Source: an uncultured Clostridium sp. (GTDB lineage Bacteria > Bacillota > Clostridia > Lachnospirales > Lachnospiraceae). From it: a stretch of DNA of 26,331 bases. Both the position numbers and the translations under genes were made by a program. Below the pieces are notes generated by a model that saw nothing but the letters and a program-made list of their open reading frames with translations, was not told the DNA's origin and made no database searches. Below, one piece after another: positions 6,910 to 14,170 of this stretch (the stretch's first letter is position 1; each line of letters begins with the position of its first letter). Location of the stretch: NCBI GenBank assembly GCA_900551135.1, contig URUX01000010.1, forward strand, positions 1 to 26,331, read 5' to 3'.

Positions 6910-7827
6910 ATGAAAAAAACTTGGAAAAAGACAGTGGCTGCCCTGGTATTTGCCGCAGTGCTGATGCAGGGGCTGATGACAGCCTGGGCAGATGTGATCT
7001 GGGAACCGGCAGATGATTTTTACCAGACTGAACGGTGGGAAAAACAAAGAGAAGACGACTTTGTATTTCATAATCGCAGCTATTTTGCCAATGGAACGTC
7101 AGGATATATTTATGTAACGAATAATCCGGAAGAAGAGAAGGTAACAGATGCGCTGGAAAATGGAACAGTCCTCTTTGTATCGTTCACTTATGAAAACAGT
7201 CATGGAGAACAGTGGGGTGTCATTCAATACCAGAGAGATGAAAGCGGAGAGGCAGCGCCTAATTACGGGTACGATCCGGAAAATGCCGATGTAAAAACGG
7301 GCTGGGTGTTAATGGATGAATTATCGCTGGTCTATGACAGTGAGGAGTTTAAAGCTGACCATGAAGCGGAGATAACAGAGGCTGCAGAGAAAATTACCAT
7401 CACGCCGGAAGAAGGAAAAGAAGTACAGTTTTGGAGTTATCCGGGTTCTGGAAACATTGTGGGAAGCAGTTCCTATGGGATAGAAAAGATGATTTTTCAG
7501 GAATTCTATGAAGATCCGGATGGAGAACAATGGGGATATGTGGGATACCATTATGGAATGAAAAACGTTTGGGTATGCATTACCAGGCCGTATGAAATCG
7601 AACTTCCGGTTACGGCTCCGGCGCCGGAGGAAATTATAGCGCCGTCAAAAGCGCCGGAGCCGCTGCCTGACACTATGGATGCCACAGGAAGCGGCATCCA
7701 TGAAAAAACAGGGAAAGGCAGTCAGGCAGTTATGACAGCAGCGGTGCTGGGACTGGTACTGGCAGCGATTGGCTGCAGCGCCGGAATTATTCTGTTTATC
7801 CGTAAAAAGCGGGAAGAGGAAAACTAA
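6910..7827 (+). CDS. Membrane-anchored extracytoplasmic protein with two SH3-like repeats
   Basis: 305 residues. A signal peptide (about 1-27, cleavage after AWA) exports the protein. A C-terminal hydrophobic segment (about 272-296) followed by IRKKREEEN anchors it with the bulk outside. Two related stretches, around GYIYVTNNP...GEQWGVIQY and VQFWSYPGS...GEQWGYVGYHYGMKNVWVCI, look like two diverged bacterial SH3-type domains sharing DGEQWG/HGEQWG. A proline-rich spacer (APAPEEIIAPSKAPEPLPD) leads to the anchor. Start ATG 6910 has AGGAGGA at ideal spacing. It is the last gene of the three-gene cassette. Its stop overlaps the convergent malic enzyme stop by sharing CTAA. Binding to peptidoglycan or to the two membrane partners is possible but not shown. 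Confidence 0.75.
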   Translation: MKKTWKKTVAALVFAAVLMQGLMTAWADVIWEPADDFYQTERWEKQREDDFVFHNRSYFANGTSGYIYVTNNPEEEKVTDALENGTVLFVSFTYENSHGEQWGVIQYQRDESGEAAPNYGYDPENADVKTGWVLMDELSLVYDSEEFKADHEAEITEAAEKITITPEEGKEVQFWSYPGSGNIVGSSSYGIEKMIFQEFYEDPDGEQWGYVGYHYGMKNVWVCITRPYEIELPVTAPAPEEIIAPSKAPEPLPDTMDATGSGIHEKTGKGSQAVMTAAVLGLVLAAIGCSAGIILFIRKKREEEN

Positions 7828-8993
7828 ATCCGGGCGATGCCTTCTGCTATGGCAGTATCTGATACCGCTTTTGCCACTACGTCTGCTACAGATTTGTCCA
7901 GGGCAGATGGAATAATATGTTCGGCGGTAAGCTGGCTGTCGGGAATCATGGAAGCAATGGCATAGGCTGCTTTCTGCTTCATGGATTCTGTAATTTCTTT
8001 CGCTCTGACAGCCAGTGCGCCTTTGAAAATGCCTGGGAAGATCAGAACATTATTGATTTGGTTGGGGTAGTCGGAACGGCCTGTGCCGATGACGGCGGCC
8101 CCGCCTTTTTTTGCTTCTTCCGGCATGATTTCCGGAGTGGGATTGGCCATGGCAAATACGATTCCGTGATTCATGGAAGCAACCATCTCTGCCGTTACCA
8201 GTCCTGGACGGGACACGCCGATAAATGCGTCTGCGCCTTTTAAAGCGTCAGCCAGCGTTCCATGTTCTTTCTCTAAATTACTGATATGGGAGATTTCTTC
8301 CTGTCCCTGATTTAATTCTTTGTCGCCTTCGCAGATAATTCCGTGAATATCGCACATAATAATATTGCCAAAGCCCATTGAGATGAGAAGTTTTCCGATG
8401 GCGATACCAGCGGCGCCTGCCCCGTTAATGACAATCCGCATCTGTCCCATGGTTTTTCCCGTAACCTTCATGGCGTTGATTAAGGCTGCAGCGACTACAA
8501 TGGCAGTACCATGCTGGTCGTCATGAAATACCGGAATGTCGCATACTTCTTTGAGGCGGCGTTCGATTTCAAAGCAGCGGGGGGCAGAAATATCTTCCAG
8601 GTTAATGCCTCCAAAGCTTTTGGAAATCAGAGCAATGGTTTGCACAATGGTATCGGTATCTTTGGAATCAATACAGATTGGAAACGCGTCTACATCTCCG
8701 AATTCTTTAAACAGGGCACATTTTCCCTCCATTACCGGCATTCCGGCGGCAGGCCCAATGTCTCCCAGTCCTAAGACGGCGGTTCCGTCCGTAATTACGG
8801 CTACCAGATTGGAACGACGGGTCAGCTGAAAGGATTTTTCATAATCTGCGGCAATCTGGCGGCAAGGTTCTGCGACACCAGGAGTATAGACCAGAGAAAG
8901 TTCTTCTCTGGTAGTGATATGTTTACGGGATACGACTTCGATTTTACCTTTTAAATCATAGTGGAGCTGTAAAGAAGCTTCATTAACATCCAT
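7824..8993 (-). CDS. Malic enzyme (malate dehydrogenase, decarboxylating)
   Basis: 389 residues, the short bacterial malic enzyme form. It converts malate to pyruvate and CO2 with reduction of NAD(P). Visible landmarks are VYTPGVAEPC, which carries the catalytic tyrosine, the EGKCALFKEFGDVDAFPICID lysine/metal region, HDDQHGTAIV with metal-binding aspartates, and the Rossmann motif NGAGAAGIAIGKLL. The CDIHGI after the second strand has an acidic residue, which favours NAD over NADP as an inference. Start ATG at 8993 (reverse) is preceded by AAAGGAGA. It follows fumC by 51 bases on the same strand, so fumarate can be taken to malate and on to pyruvate by one transcript. The gene ends in a 4-base convergent overlap with the SH3-like gene. 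Confidence 0.92.
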   Translation of the reverse strand: MDVNEASLQLHYDLKGKIEVVSRKHITTREELSLVYTPGVAEPCRQIAADYEKSFQLTRRSNLVAVITDGTAVLGLGDIGPAAGMPVMEGKCALFKEFGDVDAFPICIDSKDTDTIVQTIALISKSFGGINLEDISAPRCFEIERRLKEVCDIPVFHDDQHGTAIVVAAALINAMKVTGKTMGQMRIVINGAGAAGIAIGKLLISMGFGNIIMCDIHGIICEGDKELNQGQEEISHISNLEKEHGTLADALKGADAFIGVSRPGLVTAEMVASMNHGIVFAMANPTPEIMPEEAKKGGAAVIGTGRSDYPNQINNVLIFPGIFKGALAVRAKEITESMKQKAAYAIASMIPDSQLTAEHIIPSALDKSVADVVAKAVSDTAIAEGIARI

Positions 8994-9026
8994 GGGGATT
9001 CTCCTTTCGTACTGTATGAAACTGAG

Positions 9027-9041
9027 GCTGTCCGGGACAGC
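9027..9041 (-). promoter_or_regulatory. Intercistronic hairpin between fumC and the malic enzyme gene
   Basis: GCTGTCC (9027-9033) and GGACAGC (9035-9041) are perfect complements with a one-base centre, so the RNA stem would close with a slightly larger loop. No T run follows on the minus strand. It is more likely an mRNA processing or stability element than a terminator. Confidence 0.4.
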
Positions 9042-9044
9042 TTG

Positions 9045-10409
9045 TCAAATCATGTTTTCCGGATGAAACACCTGATCAAACTGTTCCGGCGTTAAAAATC
9101 CCAGAGCAGTACAGGCTTCTTTGAGGGAAATATTTTCCTGAAATGCCTTTTTTGCGGTTTTTGCTGCATTGTCGTAACCAATATAAGGGTTCAGACAGGT
9201 TACCAGCATCAGGGAGCGGTGAAGATTTTCTTTCATTTTCTCCCGGTTTGCCTTGATTCCCGCTGCACAGTGGTGGTTAAAGGAAAGGATGGCATCGGAA
9301 AGCAGGCGGACAGACTGGAGAAAATTGTAAATGCAGACCGGCATAAACACATTTAATTCAAAATTGCCCTGGGAAGCGGCCATGCCGACTGCCACATCAT
9401 TGGCTATGACCTGAACGGCTGCCATGGTAACGGCTTCGCATTGGGTAGGATTGACTTTTCCAGGCATAATCGAACTGCCAGGTTCGTTTTCCGGTATGGT
9501 AATTTCGCCCAGGCCGCATCTGGGGCCGCTTGCCAGCCAGCGCACGTCGTTGGCGATTTTCATCAGATTGGCAGCCAGGGCTTTTAAAGCGCCATGGGCA
9601 AAAACCAGAGTGTCTTTGCTGGTTAAGGCGTGAAATTTATTGGAAGCAGTGACAAAAGAAAATCCAGTCAGTTCCGAAACAGCTTTTGCCGATTCTTCTC
9701 CAAAATTTGGTGGAGCGTTGAGGCCGGTTCCAACTGCAGTTCCTCCGAGAGCCAGTTCCTTTAAACCCTCCAGACTGGCAAGAATCATGCGCTGGTTCTG
9801 TTCCAGCATCGCTCTCCAGCCGCTGATTTCCTGAGAAAAGGAGATAGGAGTAGCATCCTGGAGATGGGTGCGTCCTGTTTTGATAACTCCCTGATTTTCC
9901 TGTTCCAGTCGGGAAAATGTAGAGATAAGAACCTCTATTGCCGGAAGCAGCCGGCTGTTGATTTCCAGGACAGCGGCAATATGCATGGCGGTTGGAAACG
10001 TGTCGTTGGAACTTTGCGACATATTTACATGGTCATTGGGATGGAGAAGCTTTTGCCCGGCCATTTCATTGCCGCGGTTGGCGATGACTTCATTTACGTT
10101 CATGTTAGACTGGGTTCCGCTTCCGGTCTGCCAGACTGATAAGGGAAAATGTCTGTCCAGTGTTCCGGAAAGGATTTCATCGCAGACGGATGAGATGAAA
10201 TTCAAGCGTTCCTCATCCAGCCGGCCCAGCCGGTTGTTGGCGATGGCTGCCGCTTTTTTCAAAACAGCAAAGGCACGTATGATTTCCATAGGGATTTTTT
10301 CCGTTCCGATTTTAAAATTTTCAAAACTCCGTTCCGTCTGGGCGCCCCAGTAGGCATCGTCTGGAACCTTTATCTGGCCCATGGAGTCGGATTCAATGCG
10401 GTATTTCAT
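9045..10409 (-). CDS. fumC: Class II fumarate hydratase
   Basis: 454 residues, the normal length for iron-independent fumarase of the aspartase/fumarase superfamily, interconverting fumarate and malate. Motifs seen are SQSSNDTFPTAMHIA, GRTHLQDATPISFSQE with the catalytic-site histidine, and the superfamily signature GSSIMPGKVNPTQ. The open frame extends upstream to 10487. I choose ATG 10409 (MKYRIESDSMG) because AGGAGGA sits at ideal spacing and homologues begin there. The malic enzyme gene follows on the same strand. Upstream, the gene is divergent from rpsL across a 234-bp gap that contains a 7-bp inverted repeat close to the fumC start. Confidence 0.95.
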   Translation of the reverse strand: MKYRIESDSMGQIKVPDDAYWGAQTERSFENFKIGTEKIPMEIIRAFAVLKKAAAIANNRLGRLDEERLNFISSVCDEILSGTLDRHFPLSVWQTGSGTQSNMNVNEVIANRGNEMAGQKLLHPNDHVNMSQSSNDTFPTAMHIAAVLEINSRLLPAIEVLISTFSRLEQENQGVIKTGRTHLQDATPISFSQEISGWRAMLEQNQRMILASLEGLKELALGGTAVGTGLNAPPNFGEESAKAVSELTGFSFVTASNKFHALTSKDTLVFAHGALKALAANLMKIANDVRWLASGPRCGLGEITIPENEPGSSIMPGKVNPTQCEAVTMAAVQVIANDVAVGMAASQGNFELNVFMPVCIYNFLQSVRLLSDAILSFNHHCAAGIKANREKMKENLHRSLMLVTCLNPYIGYDNAAKTAKKAFQENISLKEACTALGFLTPEQFDQVFHPENMI

Positions 10410-10427
10410 AAGAAGTCCTCCTGCAAT

Positions 10428-10473
10428 AAACGGTAATATATATAGGAAAGGTCTTAAAGTTACGTGACCGTTT
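10428..10473 (-). promoter_or_regulatory. Inverted repeat in the fumC promoter region
   Basis: AAACGGT (10428-10434) and ACCGTTT (10467-10473) are perfect inverted copies 32 bases apart. On the minus strand a TATATATATT stretch between them could provide a -10. The placement, about 20 to 65 bases before the fumC start codon, suits a regulator site, but no specific regulator can be named. Confidence 0.35.
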
Positions 10474-10526
10474 GACCATGGTATCATAATAAAGGAAAAA
10501 ATATGGAAAGTAAATATATTTTTCCC

Positions 10527-10555
10527 TTGACAGAAAAACTTTGTGTGGATATAAT
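10527..10555 (+). promoter_or_regulatory. Consensus sigma-A promoter of the rpsL-rpsG-fusA operon
   Basis: TTGACA (10527-10532), exactly 17 bases, then TATAAT (10550-10555). This matches consensus at all twelve positions, fitting a very highly expressed ribosomal operon. Transcription should begin near 10562, leaving a leader of about 80 bases with an imperfect GCACC/GGTGTGC stem before the rpsL ribosome binding site. Confidence 0.93.
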
Positions 10556-10643
10556 AATTAGGCGTGCACCAGAACGCAAATTTTTGGTGTGCAAAAAAGC
10601 TGACTTACAGCAACCACAGTCAATATCGCAGGAGGTGAAAAGA

Positions 10644-11063
10644 ATGCCAACATTTAACCAGTTAGTAAGAAAGGGAAGACAGAGCAGCGCAAAGAAGTCC
10701 ACAGCTCCAGCTCTTCAGAGAGGATACAACTCCTTACAGAAGAAAGCTACCAACGTTTCTGCACCGCAGAAGAGAGGTGTGTGCACCGCTGTTAAGACTG
10801 CAACCCCTAAGAAGCCGAACTCTGCATTAAGAAAGATTGCCAGAGTACGTCTTTCCAACGGCATCGAGGTAACAAGCTACATCCCAGGTGAGGGACACAA
10901 CTTACAGGAGCATAGCGTTGTTCTGATCCGTGGCGGCCGTGTTAAGGACCTTCCAGGTACCAGATACCACATCATCAGAGGTACTTTGGATACCGCAGGC
11001 GTAGCCAACAGAAAACAGGCTCGTTCCAAATACGGTGCAAAGAGACCAAAAGATAAAAAGTAA
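10644..11063 (+). CDS. rpsL: 30S ribosomal protein S12
   Basis: 139 residues, full length. S12 lies at the decoding centre of the 30S subunit. Conserved segments are MPTFNQLVRKGRQ, TPKKPNSALRKIARVRL, GGRVKDLPGTRYHIIRG and the KQARSKYGAKRPK tail. The lysines in PKKPNSA and in RVKDLPG, where streptomycin-resistance changes occur in other bacteria, are both wild type. The frame is open upstream to 10503, but ATG 10644 is certain from homology and the ideal AGGAGGTG before it. It leads the operon with rpsG and fusA. The rpoB-rpoC genes that usually precede rpsL are not adjacent here. Confidence 0.98.
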   Translation: MPTFNQLVRKGRQSSAKKSTAPALQRGYNSLQKKATNVSAPQKRGVCTAVKTATPKKPNSALRKIARVRLSNGIEVTSYIPGEGHNLQEHSVVLIRGGRVKDLPGTRYHIIRGTLDTAGVANRKQARSKYGAKRPKDKK

Positions 11064-11290
11064 TTAATTAGCCGCAGTATTTGATTTGTAGGATAATGCC
11101 GGATGATGATATTGAACCTGTAGGTTGCAGGAGATAGAGATTACCTGCTGCGAAGGTTCGCAGCAGACCGCGCATGAACGTGCCCACTGTAGCAGCAAAG
11201 GCTGCACGAAGTGTACGAGTACCGAAGATCTAATGAAACGCTGCCGCCCTTAAGATGGGTGATGGCAGCAGTATTAAGGAGGGAAGTAAC
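11064..11290 (+). promoter_or_regulatory. Structured rpsL-rpsG intercistronic region
   Basis: 227 bases without a gene. Perfect stems: CTGCTGCGAA (11145-11154) with TTCGCAGCAG (11157-11166); GCAGC (11192-11196) with GCTGC (11201-11205); and GCTGCC (11240-11245) with GGCAGC (11264-11269) enclosing CCC (11247-11249) with GGG (11257-11259). None is followed by a T run, so they are not terminators. The last stem ends 7 bases before the rpsG AAGGAGG. S7 is a known autoregulator that binds the rpsL-rpsG gap in Escherichia coli. By analogy this may be a translational control site, which is inference. Confidence 0.5.
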
Positions 11291-11761
11291 GTGCCACGTA
11301 AAGGACATACTCAGAAAAGAGACGTACTGGCAGACCCGATTTACAACAACAAGGTTGTAACCAAGCTGATCAACAACATCATGTTAGACGGCAAGAAGGG
11401 TGTTGCACAGAAGATCGTATACGGCGCATTTGAACGTGTTGCAGACAAGACCGGCAAAGACGCTGTAGAAGTATTTGAAGAAGCAATGAACAACATTATG
11501 CCTGTTCTGGAAGTTAAGGCAAAACGTATCGGTGGTGCTACCTATCAGGTGCCGATCGAAGTTAAGCCAGAGAGAAGACAGGCGCTGGCACTTCGCTGGA
11601 TCACCATGTTCTCCCGTAAGAGAGGCGAGAAGACCCAGGAAGAGAGACTGGCAAACGAGATTATGGATGCAGCTAACAACACTGGCGCATCTGTAAAGAG
11701 AAAAGAAGACATGCACAAGATGGCAGAGGCAAACAAGGCATTTGCACACTATCGTTTCTAA
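11291..11761 (+). CDS. rpsG: 30S ribosomal protein S7
   Basis: 156 residues, full length. S7 nucleates assembly of the 30S head. Conserved parts are PRKGHTQKRDVLADP, GKKGVAQKIVYGAFE, RRIGGATYQVPIEVKPERRQALALRW-type sequence and the KREDMHKMAEANKAFAHYRF end. The start is a GTG at 11291, set by homology and by AAGGAGGG eight bases upstream; the longer frame from 11255 would run through that ribosome binding site. It sits 227 bases after rpsL and 21 bases before fusA. Confidence 0.97.
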   Translation: MPRKGHTQKRDVLADPIYNNKVVTKLINNIMLDGKKGVAQKIVYGAFERVADKTGKDAVEVFEEAMNNIMPVLEVKAKRIGGATYQVPIEVKPERRQALALRWITMFSRKRGEKTQEERLANEIMDAANNTGASVKRKEDMHKMAEANKAFAHYRF

Positions 11762-11782
11762 TCATCACAGGAGGAAAAGACC

Positions 11783-13897
11783 TTGGCTGGAAGAGAATAT
11801 CCTTTGGAGAGAACCAGAAATATCGGTATTATGGCTCATATTGATGCAGGTAAGACTACATTAACCGAGCGTATCCTGTATTATACTGGTGTAAACTACA
11901 AGATTGGTAACACTCACGAAGGCAACGCAACCATGGACTGGATGGAGCAGGAGCAGGAGAGAGGTATCACCATTACTTCTGCAGCTACTACCTGTCACTG
12001 GACTCTGGAAGAAAACTGCAAACCAAAGCCAGGTGCTCTGGAGCATCGTATCAATATCATTGATACCCCAGGACACGTTGACTTTACGGTAGAGGTTGAG
12101 CGTTCCCTGCGTGTACTGGACGGCGCTGTAGGCGTCTTCTGTGCAAAGGGTGGTGTAGAGCCTCAGTCTGAGAACGTATGGCGTCAGGCTGATACCTACA
12201 ATGTACCTAGAATGGCATTCATCAACAAGATGGATATCCTGGGTGCAGATTTCTACGGAGCAGTAGAGCAGATTCGTACCAGATTAGGTAAGAATGCTAT
12301 CTGCTTACAGCTTCCGATTGGCAAGGAAGATGAGTTCAAGGGAATCATCGACCTGTTTGAAATGAAAGCCTACATCTACAATGATGATAAGGGCGATGAC
12401 ATCACCATTACTGATATTCCTGAAGATATGCAGGATGATGCAGAGTTATACCGCAGCGAGCTGATTGAAAAGATCTGCGAACTGGATGATGACTTAATGA
12501 TGATGTATCTGGAAGGTGAAGAGCCTTCTGTAGAAGAATTAAAGAAAGCTTTAAGAAAAGCTACCTGTGAATGTGCTGCTATTCCTGTTTGCTGTGGTTC
12601 TGCTTACAGAAACAGAGGCGTACAGAAACTTCTGGATGCAGTTATTGAATACATGCCGGCTCCAACCGATATCCCTGCAATTAAGGGTACCGACTTAGAC
12701 GGCAACGAGATCGAGAGACTGTCTTCTGATGAAGAACCATTCTCCGCTCTGGTATTTAAGATTATGACTGACCCATTTGTTGGTAAGCTGGCTTACTTCC
12801 GTGTTTATTCCGGAAGTCTGAACTCCGGTTCTTACGTGCTCAATGCAACCAAGGGCAAGAAAGAGCGTGTTGGACGTATCCTTCAGATGCATGCCAACAA
12901 GAGACAGGAATTAGACAAGGTATACGCTGGAGATATTGCGGCTGCTATCGGATTTAAGTTCAGCGGCACCGGCGATACCATCTGTGATGATCAGCATCCG
13001 GTAATTCTGGAGTCCATGGAATTCCCAGAGCCGGTTATTGATATTGCAATTGAGCCTAAGACCAAGGCTGGTCAGCAGAAGATGGGCGAAGCTTTAGCAA
13101 AGCTTGCTGAAGAAGACCCGACCTTCCGTGCAAAGACCGACCAGGAGACTGGACAGACCATTATCTCCGGTATGGGCGAGTTGCATCTGGAAATCATCGT
13201 AGACCGTCTGCTGCGTGAGTTCAACGTTGAAGCAAACGTTGGTGCTCCTCAGGTAGCATACAAAGAAACCTTTACAAAGCCTGTTGATCAGGAATACAAG
13301 TACGCTAAGCAGTCTGGTGGACGTGGTCAGTACGGACATTGTAAGGTTAAATTCGAACCTATGGATGCAAACGCTGAAGAAACCTTCAAGTTTGAGTCCA
13401 GCGTTGTCGGCGGTGCAATTCCGAAGGAATACATTCCGGCAGTTGGCGCAGGTATCGAAGAAGCTACTAAGAGCGGTATCTTAGGCGGATTCCCTGTACT
13501 GGGTGTACATGCAAATGTATACGATGGTTCTTACCATGAAGTCGACTCTTCTGAAATGGCATTCCACATTGCAGGTTCTCTTGCATTCAAGGATGCTATG
13601 CAGAAAGCAGCTCCGGTTCTTCTTGAGCCAATCATGAAGGTCGAAGTTACTACACCAGAAGATTACATGGGTGACGTTATCGGTGACATCAACTCTCGTC
13701 GTGGCCGTATCGAGGGTATGGAAGATATCGGCGGTGGTAAGATGATCCGTGGATACGTTCCGCTTTCCGAAATGTTCGGATATGCTACAGACCTTCGTTC
13801 CAGAACACAGGGACGTGGTAACTACTCTATGTTCTTTGAGAAATATGAGCAGGTTCCGAAGTCTGTACAGGAAAAGATCCTTTCTAAGAAAGACTGA
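11783..13897 (+). CDS. fusA: Translation elongation factor G
   Basis: 704 residues, a complete EF-G, the GTPase that drives translocation. Seen are the P-loop AHIDAGKTT, switch II DTPGHVDF, NKMD for guanine recognition, then the later domains with ERGITITS earlier and GDINSRRGRIEGM near the end. The start is a TTG at 11783, because AGGAGG lies eight bases upstream and MAGREYPLERTRNIG is the normal beginning. TTG for such a highly expressed gene is notable. It ends in tandem stops (TGA TAA). Thr codons are mainly ACC and ACT, and Leu mainly CTG and TTA, in contrast to tuf. Confidence 0.98.
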   Translation: MAGREYPLERTRNIGIMAHIDAGKTTLTERILYYTGVNYKIGNTHEGNATMDWMEQEQERGITITSAATTCHWTLEENCKPKPGALEHRINIIDTPGHVDFTVEVERSLRVLDGAVGVFCAKGGVEPQSENVWRQADTYNVPRMAFINKMDILGADFYGAVEQIRTRLGKNAICLQLPIGKEDEFKGIIDLFEMKAYIYNDDKGDDITITDIPEDMQDDAELYRSELIEKICELDDDLMMMYLEGEEPSVEELKKALRKATCECAAIPVCCGSAYRNRGVQKLLDAVIEYMPAPTDIPAIKGTDLDGNEIERLSSDEEPFSALVFKIMTDPFVGKLAYFRVYSGSLNSGSYVLNATKGKKERVGRILQMHANKRQELDKVYAGDIAAAIGFKFSGTGDTICDDQHPVILESMEFPEPVIDIAIEPKTKAGQQKMGEALAKLAEEDPTFRAKTDQETGQTIISGMGELHLEIIVDRLLREFNVEANVGAPQVAYKETFTKPVDQEYKYAKQSGGRGQYGHCKVKFEPMDANAEETFKFESSVVGGAIPKEYIPAVGAGIEEATKSGILGGFPVLGVHANVYDGSYHEVDSSEMAFHIAGSLAFKDAMQKAAPVLLEPIMKVEVTTPEDYMGDVIGDINSRRGRIEGMEDIGGGKMIRGYVPLSEMFGYATDLRSRTQGRGNYSMFFEKYEQVPKSVQEKILSKKD

Positions 13898-13918
13898 TAA
13901 TTATTGATCATCTGCAGT

Positions 13919-13941
13919 CTGCCGGTGTTTAAAGCCGGCAG
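13919..13941 (+). other. Hairpin after fusA without a T run
   Basis: CTGCCGG (13919-13925) pairs with CCGGCAG (13935-13941) around a 9-base loop. The following bases are GGTGTAGG, so a standard intrinsic terminator is not formed. Partial termination, mRNA 3'-end protection or processing between fusA and tuf are the options. Confidence 0.5.
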
Positions 13942-14000
13942 GGTGTAGGAGATATAAAGTTACTGTTCACTATGTTCTCAGTAATGTGTGGACTGTAATG

Positions 14001-14056
14001 ATACAACAATTGATAATGATACACTGTTTATAGTGTGAAACTTATCAAATTGTATA
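14001..14056. repeat. 56-bp imperfect palindrome upstream of the tuf promoter
   Basis: ATACAA (14001-14006) and CAATTGATAA (14007-14016) on the left are mirrored by TTATCAAATTGTAT (14043-14056 core) on the right, with a short internal mismatch. A second stem, ACACT (14021-14025) with AGTGT (14032-14036), sits inside. AATGATACA also occurs as a direct repeat at 13997-14005 and 14015-14023. It ends 7 bases before the tuf -35 element. Confidence 0.55.
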
Positions 14057-14062
14057 AAATGC

Positions 14063-14091
14063 TTGCAAATATTCTGGTTATGCAATATAAT
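14063..14091 (+). promoter_or_regulatory. Strong sigma-A promoter of tuf
   Basis: TTGCAA (14063-14068), exactly 17 bases, then TATAAT (14086-14091). It gives tuf independent transcription from fusA, with a leader of about 70 bases before the AAGGAGG ribosome binding site. Confidence 0.85.
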
Positions 14092-14170
14092 CAAGGATAG
14101 CAAGTTTAAAACCGAAAAAGGCGCTCTATAATAATATAAGAGCCAAATGTTTTAAGGAGGACGTTTTAAA

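Noticed and set aside
10410..10487. N-terminal extension of fumC from an upstream start
   Set aside because: The extension runs through the ribosome binding site of the ATG at 10409, and homologues start with MKYRIESDSMG.
13919..13941. Intrinsic terminator between fusA and tuf
   Set aside because: Good stem but followed by GGTGTAGG rather than T residues.
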